A stretch of 64,000 bases of DNA, taken from the NCBI GenBank assembly GCA_021813805.1, contig JAKAJL010000005.1:57330-121329 (forward strand), given 5' to 3'. How positions within the stretch are numbered: position 1 is the first letter of the stretch; every line of letters starts with the position of its first letter. The translations under genes were made by a program, and so were the position numbers. This stretch comes from Pseudomonadota bacterium (GTDB lineage Bacteria > Pseudomonadota > Alphaproteobacteria > Rhizobiales > Beijerinckiaceae). The notes under the pieces are model-generated. The model searched no databases. It was not told where the DNA came from and saw only the letters and a list, made by a program, of their open reading frames with translations. Shown in pieces: positions 53,556-62,373 of this stretch.

Positions 53556-54160
53556 AATTCGAAGGCGCCGTGGATGGTCAGATGGACCGTGTCGCCGATC
53601 ATGGGCGCATAGGCTTTCACCCCGAATTCCGTACGCTTGATCACGCCCTCGCCGTCGAAACCCACCGTATAGCCCTTGGTGATCGGATTGACGCCCGCGC
53701 CGACGAAACGCGCATGAAGGGTCAGCGGCCTGGTCACGCCGTGAAGGGTGAGATTGCCCTGGATGGTCGCCTGACCTGCGCCTGTTGGGATCACCCTGGT
53801 CGAGACGAAAGTCGCCTTGGGATATTTGTCGGCGTCGAGCCAGTCGGCGCCGCGCAATTCGCCGGTGAGCTTTTCGACCGGAGTCAGGATCGTCGCCGTC
53901 TCCACCGAAACGTCGAGTTTGGAATTGGCCGGATGGGCGGGGTCGAGCTTGAGCGAGCCCGAGGCGCCGGTCACCACGCCCGAGAAATTGGACAGGCCGA
54001 AATGCGAAACCGAGAACAGGACCTGAGTATGATAGGGCTCGACCAGATAATCGCCGGCCTTGACGTCCCCGCTTCGGCTGGCGGCCGCCTGAGCGAGCGA
54101 GGCCGAGCCGGCGCCAAGAACAAGAGCCGCGCCGAGGGCGGCGACAGAAATATGCTTCAT
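53546..54160 (-). CDS. YceI-family periplasmic protein (copy 3)
   Basis: 204 aa. Signal peptide MKHISVAALGAALVLGAGSAS..; DYLVEPYHTQVLFSVSHFGL, SGVVTGASGSLKLDPAHPAN, LRGADWLDADKYPKATFVST, NLTLHGVTRPLTLHARFVGA and FGVKAYAPMIGDTVHLTIHG. It shares the same motif order as copy 2, suggesting local duplication. It is separated from copy 2 by about 180 bp and diverges from the LysR gene, which may control it. Confidence 0.95.
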   Translation of the reverse strand: MKHISVAALGAALVLGAGSASLAQAAASRSGDVKAGDYLVEPYHTQVLFSVSHFGLSNFSGVVTGASGSLKLDPAHPANSKLDVSVETATILTPVEKLTGELRGADWLDADKYPKATFVSTRVIPTGAGQATIQGNLTLHGVTRPLTLHARFVGAGVNPITKGYTVGFDGEGVIKRTEFGVKAYAPMIGDTVHLTIHGAFELQH

Positions 54161-54268
54161 GTCGGTTTCCTTTGGTTCGAAATGAGGTCCGCGAGGCTGG
54201 CGCCGGACTTGCGGCTAATCTGCGGCCTTTCGCCTCTGGCGACCAGCCGTTGGTTTATGATAGTTTGC

Positions 54269-54283
54269 ATCTGATTTTCAGAT
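54269..54283. promoter_or_regulatory. Perfect palindrome upstream of the LysR gene
   Basis: ATCTGA-ttt-TCAGAT, a six-base inverted repeat nine bases before the LysR ATG and in the YceI copy 3/LysR divergent region. It is a candidate autoregulatory operator; its position over the ribosome site is unusual for activation. Confidence 0.5.
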
Positions 54284-54292
54284 AGATCTACC

Positions 54293-55213
54293 ATGCGCGA
54301 CCGTTTCTCGCTCGACCAGATCCGCACCTTCGTCGCCGCCGCCGAAGAGGGCAGTTTTTCCGCCGCCGCGCGCAAGCTGGGCCGGGCGCAATCCGCCGTC
54401 AGCGATCTCGTTCGCCGGCTGGAGGAGGAACTCGGCGTCGAATTGTTCGACCGTTCCGCGCGCTTCCCGCGGCTCACGCCCGCTGGAAATCTGCTCCTGC
54501 GCGACGCCCGCGCCGTCGGCGGCGCCGTCGATTTCCTGAATTTCCGCGCCCGTGGCCTGTCCGAGGGGATCGAACCGGAGCTCTGGGCGGTGGTGGACGT
54601 CTATTTCCCCTTCCAAGCGATCACCGAGGCGGCAAGGGATTTCCGACAGCGCTTTCCCGCGACTCCGCTTCGCCTTTATGTCGAGGTTCTGGGCGCGGCG
54701 ACCGAGCCGGTGCTCGACGGCCGCGCCAGTTTCGCGGTGGCCGGCGGACCGGGGCCGCTTCCGCCCGGCCTGAGCGGCGAGCCGCTGGCCGGCGTCCTGA
54801 TGGCGATGGTCGCGAGCCCGGACCACCCGCTGGCGGGCTTCAAAGGCGTGATTCCCCGGGACGAATTGGCGAAACATGTCCAGCTCGTGTTGACCGAGCG
54901 CGCCAGGCGCCCCGACGAGCGCGAATATAGCGTGATGTCGCCGACGACCTGGCGCCTCGCCGATCTCTCCGCCAAGCACGCCTTCCTGCTCGGCGGCCTC
55001 GGCTGGGGCTCGATGCCGTTGCACGCCGTGGCGCACGACCTCGCCGAAGGCCGGCTGGTGCGGCTCGCGACGCCGGAAATCCCCGCCTCCGGCCTCGTTG
55101 CGCCCATGGCCGCCGTCTATCGCGCGGCGGCGCCGCCCGGCCCGGCCGGGCGCTGGCTAATCGAGCGCCTCAAGGCCGGCTCGTCGGCAGAGACGCAAAT
55201 AACGCCGAATTGA
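54293..55213 (+). CDS. LysR-family transcriptional regulator
   Basis: 306 aa. N-terminal winged helix: FSLDQIRTFVAAAEEGSFSA, AARKLGRAQSAVSDLVRRLE, EELGVELFDRSARFPRLTPA. A periplasmic-binding-protein-like effector domain follows (about residues 90-295) with a variable ligand pocket. It diverges from YceI copy 3 with 132 bp between starts, the usual arrangement for a LysR regulator and its target. Inducer unknown. Confidence 0.93.
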   Translation: MRDRFSLDQIRTFVAAAEEGSFSAAARKLGRAQSAVSDLVRRLEEELGVELFDRSARFPRLTPAGNLLLRDARAVGGAVDFLNFRARGLSEGIEPELWAVVDVYFPFQAITEAARDFRQRFPATPLRLYVEVLGAATEPVLDGRASFAVAGGPGPLPPGLSGEPLAGVLMAMVASPDHPLAGFKGVIPRDELAKHVQLVLTERARRPDEREYSVMSPTTWRLADLSAKHAFLLGGLGWGSMPLHAVAHDLAEGRLVRLATPEIPASGLVAPMAAVYRAAAPPGPAGRWLIERLKAGSSAETQITPN

Positions 55214-55370
55214 CAAGCGTCATGGCGCCGGGGCGAAGTCCTCCCTATGTTACAAATACGGAGGAAAGATCAGCCCCGCCCAAACGGGACCAAAGGTTCG
55301 GGGGCGCAATTCGCTTCCATAACCAGCGCCGCGCAATACGGCGCCCAACCCGAGACCCGGGAGTTTCATC

Positions 55371-55823
55371 GTGACCAAAATTGCTCTTCCCCATGACGCG
55401 TTCGTTTTCGTCGGCGACGGACGCAAGGCCTTGTTTCTGCGCAACGAGGGAGATGAGAAATACGCCAATCTGGTAACCGTGCGCGTGATGGACGGCGAGG
55501 ACAATCCGCCCAACCGCGAACAGGGAACGGACAAGCCCGGCCGCTCCGTCGCCAGCGCCCATTCCAGCGTTCGCAGCGCCATGGAGCCGACCGACTGGCA
55601 CGAGATCGAGGAGCATCGCTTCGCCGAACGCGCCGCCGAGGCTCTGGAGGCCATCATGCGCGAGCGCGCCGCGCCGGCTCTCGTGATCGCGGCGCCCGCC
55701 CGGACTCTCGCCGATTTGCGTCGCAGCCTGCACGCCGACGTCAAGGCCAAGGTGCGCGCCGAGATCGACAAGGATCTCACCAATATTCCTGTCTGGGACA
55801 TCGAAAAGCATATCGTCGGCTGA
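55371..55823 (+). CDS. Host-attachment family (baeRF-like) protein
   Basis: 150 aa from the GTG at 55371. It matches the small proteins named for attachment to host cells (first reported from Agrobacterium): MTKIALPHDAFVFVGDGRKA, FLRNEGDEKYANLVTVRVMD, HEIEEHRFAERAAEALEAIM, APALVIAAPARTLADLRRSL and KDLTNIPVWDIEKHIV. The fold is eRF1-domain-like. No signal peptide, so it acts in the cytosol; the attachment name is historical and the biochemical role is unknown. Confidence 0.88.
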   Translation: MTKIALPHDAFVFVGDGRKALFLRNEGDEKYANLVTVRVMDGEDNPPNREQGTDKPGRSVASAHSSVRSAMEPTDWHEIEEHRFAERAAEALEAIMRERAAPALVIAAPARTLADLRRSLHADVKAKVRAEIDKDLTNIPVWDIEKHIVG

Positions 55824-55937
55824 CGTCTTGGCCGGGCCGCCCCTCCTCCGGGCGGCGCGGTCTGTCCCGCAAGATTGAGGCAATGTTCGGCCGCTAGTTT
55901 CGCGCCATTCGTCCGTTCCTCTGGGAAGGAGAGCGCG

Positions 55938-57626
55938 ATGCGCATCTGGCGCGATTTAAGCATTAAAACGAAAATCCTTGTCGCCTTTTCCGTCAGTTTC
56001 CTGGCGATCGCCGCGTTCTGCGGGCTGACATTGACCCGCATGGCGGGAATGGCGGAGAAATCCGCGACGATCCGCGACCATTGGATGCCGGCGGCGACGA
56101 AAGTCGGCTATCTGCAAAAGGCGCTGATCAATTATCGCCTGGCTGAAAACCAGGCGCTGCTGGCGATCGCGTCCAATTCGGACGCCGCGGGCGTTCATGA
56201 CGCCGTCTCCGCCGCCGCCGCGCGCGTCGAACAGGCCTACGACGAATATAGGCCTTTCATCGCCGCAGGCGGCGAGCCCGCTTCGATCATGGCCGACTTC
56301 GACCGCGCATGGCCGGCGTTCCGCGTCTCGGCGCAGGAGGCTGTTGCCATGGCGCGCGACGGCCATCTCGCCGACGCCATGAAGGTTTACGCCGGCGCCG
56401 ACGACGCCGGGCTGGTCGATCTTCTCGATCGGCAAAGCGTCCTCGCGGAAACAGGGGGCGCCGACGCCGCCGCGAAAGTCGAGGAAACCTATCGCGACGG
56501 GCGCTGGACGGTGTTGCTGGGCGTCCTCGTCTGCGCCATTGTCGGCGCCGTGCTGGGCGCCGGCCTCGTCTTCGGGATGGTCGCGCCGCTGCTGCGCGCC
56601 GCCCAGGCCGTGGACAGACTGTCGCACGGCGACCTCGATGTCGCGGTGGAGGGCGTCGAGCGGCGCGACGAAATCGGCGCGCTGGCTCGCGCGCTCGAAA
56701 TCTTCAAGGGCAATATGCGCCGGGCGCGCGACCTCGAAAACGAGGCGAAAGACGCCCGGTCCGGGCAGGAAAGCCAGAGGCGCGCGATGGCCGCGCAAAT
56801 GGCCGGCCAGTTCGAAAGCAAGGTCCGGACGATCCTCACCGTCGTCCTTCGCGCAGTGGAAGACGTCAGCCAATCCGCCCGAGTCCTGAGCGATTCGGCG
56901 GTCGAAACCGCCGCCCAGGCCCAGATGGTGGCCGACGCCTCGGAAGCCTCGTCGAGCAATATTTCCTCCGTCGCCTCGGCGACCGAACAATTGACCTATT
57001 CGGTCAGGGAAATCGATTCTCAGGCGCGCGAATCCCGGCAAATCGCAGGCGATTCAGCCAATCAGGCCGAAGGCGCCGACCGGCAGATGCGCGATCTCGC
57101 CGCCGCCGCCGACCGCATCGGCGGGATTGTCAACATGATCGCCGAAATCGCCGGCCAGACCAATATGCTCGCCCTCAACGCGACCATCGAGGCCGCTCGC
57201 GCGGGGGAAGCCGGACGCGGATTCGCCGTCGTCGCCCAGGAGGTCAAGACGCTCGCCGAGCAGACCAGCAAGGCGACCGCCGAGATCGGCGCCCAGATCA
57301 ACGACATCCAGGCGACAACCCAGCGCGCGGCGGACAATATCTCGACCATCGTGCGCACGACCGAGCGGGCCAACACCATCGCGGGCGCGATCGCCGAAGC
57401 GGTCTATCAGCAGGGCGAGGCGACCAAGGAAATCGCCTCCAACGTGCAGCACGCCTCGCAGGGCGCCCATCAAGTGGCGGAAAATATCGGCGGCGTGCTC
57501 GAAGCCGCGAAAAGCTCCTCCGCCGCCTCCAACCGCATGTTGAACGCGGCCGGCGATCTCGCCCGGCAGGCCGAGGCCCTGCGCGGCGAGGTCGATTCTT
57601 TCCTGAGCGCCCTGCGCGCGGCTTGA
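55938..57626 (+). CDS. Methyl-accepting chemotaxis protein
   Basis: 562 aa from the ATG at 55938, with ggaaggagag upstream. TM1 about residues 10-30 ([20 protein letters not shown]), a four-helix-bundle periplasmic sensor (about 35-195), TM2 about 195-220 ([20 protein letters not shown]), a HAMP domain ([20 protein letters not shown]), then a long cytosolic signalling hairpin. The hairpin tip is [20 protein letters not shown]. No CheR/CheB pentapeptide is visible at the C-terminus. No che genes are nearby, so it is an orphan receptor. Confidence 0.95.
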   Translation: MRIWRDLSIKTKILVAFSVSFLAIAAFCGLTLTRMAGMAEKSATIRDHWMPAATKVGYLQKALINYRLAENQALLAIASNSDAAGVHDAVSAAAARVEQAYDEYRPFIAAGGEPASIMADFDRAWPAFRVSAQEAVAMARDGHLADAMKVYAGADDAGLVDLLDRQSVLAETGGADAAAKVEETYRDGRWTVLLGVLVCAIVGAVLGAGLVFGMVAPLLRAAQAVDRLSHGDLDVAVEGVERRDEIGALARALEIFKGNMRRARDLENEAKDARSGQESQRRAMAAQMAGQFESKVRTILTVVLRAVEDVSQSARVLSDSAVETAAQAQMVADASEASSSNISSVASATEQLTYSVREIDSQARESRQIAGDSANQAEGADRQMRDLAAAADRIGGIVNMIAEIAGQTNMLALNATIEAARAGEAGRGFAVVAQEVKTLAEQTSKATAEIGAQINDIQATTQRAADNISTIVRTTERANTIAGAIAEAVYQQGEATKEIASNVQHASQGAHQVAENIGGVLEAAKSSSAASNRMLNAAGDLARQAEALRGEVDSFLSALRAA

Positions 57627-57711
57627 CCTGATTTCCGCACGGTTGCCGCGCGACAAAAGGAAGCGCCTTTTCCAGGTTGGTTTGATGGGGGCGTCATTGC
57701 ATTATGGCCCC

Positions 57712-58158
57712 ATGAAGCCAGAGCCGCGCGCCATCGCCCTCGCCTTTTTCGTCCTCGGCGCAGCCGGCGCGCGCGCCGGCGGCCTGTCGATCGAGCATGT
57801 CTGGGCGCAGCCGACGCCGCCCAGGGCCATTGTCGGGCGGGTCTATCTGGCCATCGCCAACAATGGCGCCGAGGTCGACCATCTCGTCGCGGCGTCAACC
57901 GATGTCGCTGGCGCGGCCGAGGTCAGCGGCGTCCGCATCCTGCAGGACGTGCCGAACCAGCGCCATCTGGTGAATGTCGACATTGCCCCCGGCGGGAAAA
58001 TCCTGTTCAGCCCAGGCGGCTATCACATCCTTTTGCGCAATCTCAAACATCCGCTCGTCGCGGGGGAGCGTTTCAGGGTCGTTCTGACCTTCGAAAAAGC
58101 CGGCGACATCCCGCTCGACGTCGAGGTCGAGGCCCCCAAGCCCGCCGCGCCGCCGTGA
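57712..58158 (+). CDS. PCu(A)C-like exported protein with degenerate copper site
   Basis: 148 aa from the ATG at 57712 (MKPEPRAIALAFFVLGAAGA). Signal peptide ending near ARAGG; mature SIEHVWAQPTPPRAIVGRVY, ANNGAEVDHLVAASTDVAGA, FSPGGYHILLRNLKHPLVAG, RFRVVLTFEKAGDIPLDVEV. The fold follows PCu(A)C, but the usual copper ligands are not kept: the EIHxMxM segment reads EVSGVRILQ and the HxM pair reads HIL. It may hold Cu weakly or do another job. Contrast with the canonical homologue at 10432-10908. Confidence 0.85.
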   Translation: MKPEPRAIALAFFVLGAAGARAGGLSIEHVWAQPTPPRAIVGRVYLAIANNGAEVDHLVAASTDVAGAAEVSGVRILQDVPNQRHLVNVDIAPGGKILFSPGGYHILLRNLKHPLVAGERFRVVLTFEKAGDIPLDVEVEAPKPAAPP

Positions 58159-58164
58159 ACCGAA

Positions 58165-58974
58165 TTAAACCCGGAGCGAAAGCGCGCCCTGCCGGACGAG
58201 CAACCGGCCGTCCCGGACGACGATGGTCTCGCCTTCCTCCAGGGGCTTCCAGTCCTCGTCGCTCAAGGGAACGCTGGCGAAAAGCACGAGATGCTGGCGC
58301 GGCCCTTCCGCGCCGTCGAGGGCGTCGCGATCCCTTTCGCAGCAGCGCTCCAGCCGCCACAGGCCGGGCGGCGCGATGAGTCCATCGCTCCGGGTTCGGC
58401 GGTGGCCGTGGGCGAACAGGGCGTCGCCGTCGCAATAAAGGAAATTGGCGGGGCCGAGCGCCCGCATGTCGGACGCGAAATCCTCGAAAACCGCGCGCCT
58501 TTTTTCGAGCTCGGGCGTCGCGCCTTCCCGCCACAGCGGGGCCATGCCCTCCAGCAGGATACAGAAGGCGCGTTCCGAATCTGTCTCGCCCATCGGCAAA
58601 AAACGCCGCGCCGCGCCGGCGAATTTTTCGTCGATCCCGCCGAGATTGCCATTGTGGGCGAAGACGTGAGCCTGTCCACCCAATTCGCGCTGAAAGGGCT
58701 GGGCGTTGGCGTGGGTCTTGGCGCCCCGCGTCGCGCGCCGGATATGGGAAATCATCAGGCGGGTCGGAATCCGCCGTTCCTCGATGAAATGCAGCCAGGA
58801 ACTGTCGGCCGCGGGCGCCGGCTCCTTATAGAGCCGCGCGTCGCGCCCTTCGAGGAAGGCGAGCCCCCAGCCGTCCGCCGCGTCGCTGGTGAATCCGCCA
58901 TGTTCGGCGAAGGTCCGCAGCGAGAATGTCGCTCGCGTCGGCGACAGGCTCGAAAAACCGAAAAGCTCGCACAC
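58165..58974 (-). CDS. Class II glutamine amidotransferase (YafJ/EgtC-like)
   Basis: 269 aa if started at the GTG at 58974, which puts Cys at position 2 (MCELFGFSS), the catalytic nucleophile freed by removal of the first Met. The track start at 59019 adds 15 residues and would bury that Cys. Other family motifs: SDAADGWGLAFLEG, RRATRGAKTHANAQPF, AHNGNLGGIDEKF, MGETDSERAFCILL. It hydrolyses glutamine to supply ammonia; no acceptor domain is attached and the partner is unknown. Confidence 0.9.
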   Translation of the reverse strand: MCELFGFSSLSPTRATFSLRTFAEHGGFTSDAADGWGLAFLEGRDARLYKEPAPAADSSWLHFIEERRIPTRLMISHIRRATRGAKTHANAQPFQRELGGQAHVFAHNGNLGGIDEKFAGAARRFLPMGETDSERAFCILLEGMAPLWREGATPELEKRRAVFEDFASDMRALGPANFLYCDGDALFAHGHRRTRSDGLIAPPGLWRLERCCERDRDALDGAEGPRQHLVLFASVPLSDEDWKPLEEGETIVVRDGRLLVRQGALSLRV

Positions 58975-59061
58975 GACGCCATCCCGCCGCTTCACGCCCA
59001 TGGCGGCGAAGTCTTCCACGTTCCCCGCCGCCGGTCAAAGCCCTGGCTTCAGCTTTTTGCG

Positions 59062-59637
59062 TTACTTGCCCGCTTCGTCCAGCGCCTTTTTCAGCGTGAA
59101 GGCGCCGCGCAGGTCGCCGAGCTTGAAGCCCGTCGCCTGATCCTTGGGGTAAAGCTGGGCGATCTTTTGTTTCAGCTCCGGCGCGACATTCAGGCCGTGG
59201 CAGGTCAGGCACATTTCCCCGGTCGGAATCGCCTTCATAAAGCGGAAGGTCTTGCCGCCCTTGTCCTCGACCGTCGCGGCGCTGACGAGCGTATCGGGCT
59301 TTTCGCCCTTGGCGAACCGGGCGGCGAAACCCTCCATGACCTTGCGCTCGTAATCATCCGGCGCGGAGGCGGCGTTGCGCGGCTTCAGACTGGTCCGGCC
59401 GATCGACCAACCGCTGCTCTTCGACAGATCGGCGGCGATTTTCGGCGCCTGCCTGTTGCAGATGTCCAGCGCGCCGAGTGGCCCCCCCTTGGCCATGGCG
59501 CCGCTTATCGCCGCCTTCAACTCCTTGGCGTATTCGGCCGTCAGTTCCGCCGCCCGCGCCTTGAGCGCCGCTTCGTCGGCGACAGCCGTTCCGCACAGAA
59601 GGAGGAACCCAAGTCCCGCCACGACACCCTTGAACAT
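59062..59637 (-). CDS. DUF3365 (Tll0287-like) monoheme cytochrome c
   Basis: 191 aa from the ATG at 59637 (MFKGVVAGLGFLLLCGTAVA), with ggagg six bases upstream. Signal peptide, then helical DUF3365 core: LTAEYAKELKAAISGAMAKG, ALDICNRQAPKIAADLSKSS, RTSLKPRNAASAPDDYERKV. One heme motif CLTCHG near residue 150, so a periplasmic monoheme cytochrome. It diverges from the octaheme cytochrome with a 288-bp shared intergenic region, so it may belong to the same electron chain. Confidence 0.9.
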   Translation of the reverse strand: MFKGVVAGLGFLLLCGTAVADEAALKARAAELTAEYAKELKAAISGAMAKGGPLGALDICNRQAPKIAADLSKSSGWSIGRTSLKPRNAASAPDDYERKVMEGFAARFAKGEKPDTLVSAATVEDKGGKTFRFMKAIPTGEMCLTCHGLNVAPELKQKIAQLYPKDQATGFKLGDLRGAFTLKKALDEAGK

Positions 59638-59925
59638 GAAAGCCTCCATAAAGCTATACTATATGTATATCTTATTTTTCGTACTTGCGGCAAGGGGCCC
59701 GCCGTCGGCGCCAAATCCACTGAAAAAAAAGCGCCGGATTCAACTCAATTCACGAGAGATTGCGCCGCGACGAAACGCCGCAGGTGGCGTTGGGCGGCTT
59801 CTATGGATTTGACAAAAGGCGCAATAAACATTCATAAAGTTTATAACTTAATGCTAGCCAGGGGTCGGCGCGCCGGGATGATGGCCGATTGATCGCCCAT
59901 CCGGCGAGGAGGCATCGAAACGAAA
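59638..59925. other. AT-rich divergent promoter region, DUF3365 / octaheme cytochrome
   Basis: 288 bp with AT-rich patches at both ends (near 59650-59685 and 59810-59860), in contrast to the flanks. It should drive both genes. No full FNR/FixK box (TTGAT-N4-ATCAA) was found, so the signal is unknown. Confidence 0.5.
59809..59837 (+). promoter_or_regulatory. Possible promoter for the octaheme cytochrome
   Basis: TTGACA at 59809-59814, a 17-bp spacer, then TCATAA at 59832-59837 (four of six matches to the -10 consensus), about 90 bp before the ATG. Confidence 0.4.
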
Positions 59926-61623
59926 ATGACGGCGCGCGCGCGATATATCACTTCGGCTGCCTTGACTCTGTGCCTGGCGATGAGCGGCGCGCGCGCGCAG
60001 GAAAAATTCCAGACCACGGATTCGCCGCCGCCGGCCAAATATCAGAAGATGGAGGCCCCGCCTCCTCCGCCGCCGCCGGTCCTGAACCAGGCCTCCGGGG
60101 TCAGGTTGAGCGAGCCGGCCGACCACTCCAAGTTCGAAGCGCTGAAAGGCCCCTTCGCGGATAGCGCGGCCGTCACCAAGGCTTGCGCAACCTGCCATAC
60201 CGACGCCGAGGCCCATATCAAGAAGACGATCCACTGGACCTGGAACTATGTCAATCCGCGCACCGGCCAGCATCTCGGCAAAGAAAACGTCATCAACAAT
60301 TTCTGCACCAACGCCAAGGACAACGAGGGCATGTGCGGCGTCTGCCATATCGGCAATGGCGTGAAGCCCGGCGAGGAATACGCCTTCAACAAGCAGACCA
60401 GCGTCGATTGCCTCGTCTGCCACGATCGCACGGGCAAATATTACCGCCTGCCGCCGACGCGCGGCAATTCGGCCTGCGCCGCCATGTTCGAGGGCCGCGA
60501 CCCGATCAATTTCACCGAAGTCGCGCAGCATGTCGGCCTGCCGGGCCGCGAGAATTGCGGAACCTGCCATTTCAACGGCGGCGGCGGCGATGGCGTCAAG
60601 CATGGCGACCTCGATTCGTCGCTGATCCGCCCAAGCAAGGCGCTCGACGTGCATATGTCGGAACAGGGGCAGAATTTCGCCTGTTCCGAATGCCACCTCT
60701 CGCAACATCACGAGATCGCTGGCAGCCGCTACGACATGATCGCCAAGGACGAAGGCGGAACCGGCAAGCCCGGCCTGCGCCGCGACGTCGCGACCTGCGA
60801 ATCCTGCCACGGCGCCACACCCCATCCCAAGCCCAGCCTGATCGGCTATCAACTCGACGCCCACGCCCAGCGCCTCGCCTGCCAGACCTGCCATGTTCCA
60901 AAAATGGCGCGCGGCGGCGTCGCCACCATCACCGACTGGGACTGGAGCACCGCCGGCAAGCTTTATAACGGCGCGGGCTATTACGAGGAAGAATACACCC
61001 AGGGGAACGGCGAGAAGCGCCACACCTACTGGTCGATCAAGGGCGATTTCAAATGGGGCGAGAACCTCGTCCCGACCTATAAATGGTTCAACGGCGAGAT
61101 GATCTACACGCTCGCCGACACAAAGATCGGCGACAAGAAGGCCGTCACGCCGATCAACGAGCCGCAGGGCGGTTGGATGGACCCCAAGTCGCGCATCTGG
61201 CCGTTCAAGGAAATGCACACCAACGTGCCCTATGACGCAGGGAACAAAACTCTCGTCTTCAACCACCTGTGGGGCGCCGACAAGACCGCGTTCTGGGGCA
61301 ATTTCAACATCAAGAAGGCGATCGCCGCCGGCATGGAGATCGAACACCGGCCCTTCTCCGGCGAGATCGGCTTCCTGAAGACCGTCTCCAACTGGCCAAT
61401 CACCCATATGGTCGCGCCCAAGGAGGACGCGGTGAAATGCGGCGAATGCCATGCGCAAAAGAGCCGTCTCGCCAATGTGCCCGGCGTCTATATGCCCGGC
61501 CACACCCGCTTTCCCTGGATGGATTTTCTCGGTTTGGCGGGGGTCGGTCTGACCTTGGCCGGCGTCGCGGTCCACGGCGGCCTGCGCATCGCCCTGACCA
61601 AGAAGCACAAGGAAGACGCGTGA
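59926..61623 (+). CDS. Octaheme tetrathionate-reductase-family cytochrome c with C-terminal membrane anchor
   Basis: 565 aa. Signal peptide ending near ARAQ, then a Pro-rich segment, then eight CXXCH heme motifs in this order: CATCH, CGVCH, CLVCH, CGTCH, CSECH, CESCH, CQTCH and CGECH (about residues 87, 137, 162, 211, 253, 291, 319, 505). The large gap before heme 8 holds a non-heme region (YWSIKGDFKWGENLVPTYKW). A single helix near residues 528-552 ends in basic residues, anchoring it to the membrane. Octaheme tetrathionate reductases (OTR) can also reduce nitrite and hydroxylamine in vitro; the substrate here is not known. It overlaps its cytochrome b partner by one base. Confidence 0.95.
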   Translation: MTARARYITSAALTLCLAMSGARAQEKFQTTDSPPPAKYQKMEAPPPPPPPVLNQASGVRLSEPADHSKFEALKGPFADSAAVTKACATCHTDAEAHIKKTIHWTWNYVNPRTGQHLGKENVINNFCTNAKDNEGMCGVCHIGNGVKPGEEYAFNKQTSVDCLVCHDRTGKYYRLPPTRGNSACAAMFEGRDPINFTEVAQHVGLPGRENCGTCHFNGGGGDGVKHGDLDSSLIRPSKALDVHMSEQGQNFACSECHLSQHHEIAGSRYDMIAKDEGGTGKPGLRRDVATCESCHGATPHPKPSLIGYQLDAHAQRLACQTCHVPKMARGGVATITDWDWSTAGKLYNGAGYYEEEYTQGNGEKRHTYWSIKGDFKWGENLVPTYKWFNGEMIYTLADTKIGDKKAVTPINEPQGGWMDPKSRIWPFKEMHTNVPYDAGNKTLVFNHLWGADKTAFWGNFNIKKAIAAGMEIEHRPFSGEIGFLKTVSNWPITHMVAPKEDAVKCGECHAQKSRLANVPGVYMPGHTRFPWMDFLGLAGVGLTLAGVAVHGGLRIALTKKHKEDA

Positions 61624-62312
61624 TGACCGCCGTCACGACCAACGACCTTCTGGGCCAGGACGGGTCCAAGCGCACGGTGATGATCTACAGCCGCTATGAG
61701 CGGTTCTGGCACTGGTCTCAGGCGGCGTTGATCCTCATCCTCGCCTTCACCGGCTTTGCCGTCCACGGCCTCATTCCGCTGCCCTACAGGACAGCTGCCC
61801 AGATCCATTCCTATGCGGCGATCGCCTTGATCGCGCTGTGGGCCTTCACCACCTTCTGGCATTTCACCACCGGACAGTGGCGGCAATATCTGCCGAAGCT
61901 GGCGAGCCTGCCGGCGATCCTGAAATTCTATGCGTGGGGCATCCTCGCCGGCGCGCCGCATCCCTATACCAAGACGCTGAAACGCAAGCAGAACGCGCTC
62001 CAGTCCCTGGCCTATCTCTGGTTCATGGTCATCATCGGCCCGGCGTTATGGTCGTCCGGCATCGTCTATCTGACCTATCCTCTGTGGGCGAAAATAGCGG
62101 CGGGAACCATCGCCTTGCCGGTCGTCGCCTTCGTTCATCTTGCCGCAGCTTATCTGATCACCATTTTCGTCATTATTCACATTTATATGACGACGACCGG
62201 CAAAACGCCGCTCCACTATGTCAGGACGATGATCACCGGCTATGACACGATCCCATTGTCGAAGGCCGAGGCGGCCTATCTCGCCGAGGACGAACCGGGG
62301 CGTCTGAAATGA
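61623..62312 (+). CDS. Membrane cytochrome b partner of the octaheme cytochrome
   Basis: 229 aa from the ATG at 61623. Four to five helices with heme-ligand His in YERFWHWSQAALILI, GFAVHGLIPL, QIHSYAAIALIALWAFTTFW and ..VHLAAAYLITIFVIIHIYM. This is the thiosulfate-reductase/hydrogenase cytochrome b type (b561-like, PF01292). It would oxidise quinol and feed the octaheme cytochrome (or run in reverse), giving a quinol-linked respiratory module. The TGATG overlap means coupled translation. A strong terminator follows. Confidence 0.93.
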   Translation: MTAVTTNDLLGQDGSKRTVMIYSRYERFWHWSQAALILILAFTGFAVHGLIPLPYRTAAQIHSYAAIALIALWAFTTFWHFTTGQWRQYLPKLASLPAILKFYAWGILAGAPHPYTKTLKRKQNALQSLAYLWFMVIIGPALWSSGIVYLTYPLWAKIAAGTIALPVVAFVHLAAAYLITIFVIIHIYMTTTGKTPLHYVRTMITGYDTIPLSKAEAAYLAEDEPGRLK

Positions 62313-62373
62313 GGTTTTGAATTCCTGAGAGGCTGCCGGGCGCTCCCCTCCCCCCAAGCCTTCAGGTCAACTC

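Noticed and set aside
58291-59892. 533-aa plus-strand ORF
   Set aside because: Crosses the amidotransferase and DUF3365 genes on the other strand; no ribosome site or domain.
59854-61608. 584-aa minus-strand ORF
   Set aside because: Antisense of the octaheme cytochrome, whose eight heme motifs fix the true frame.
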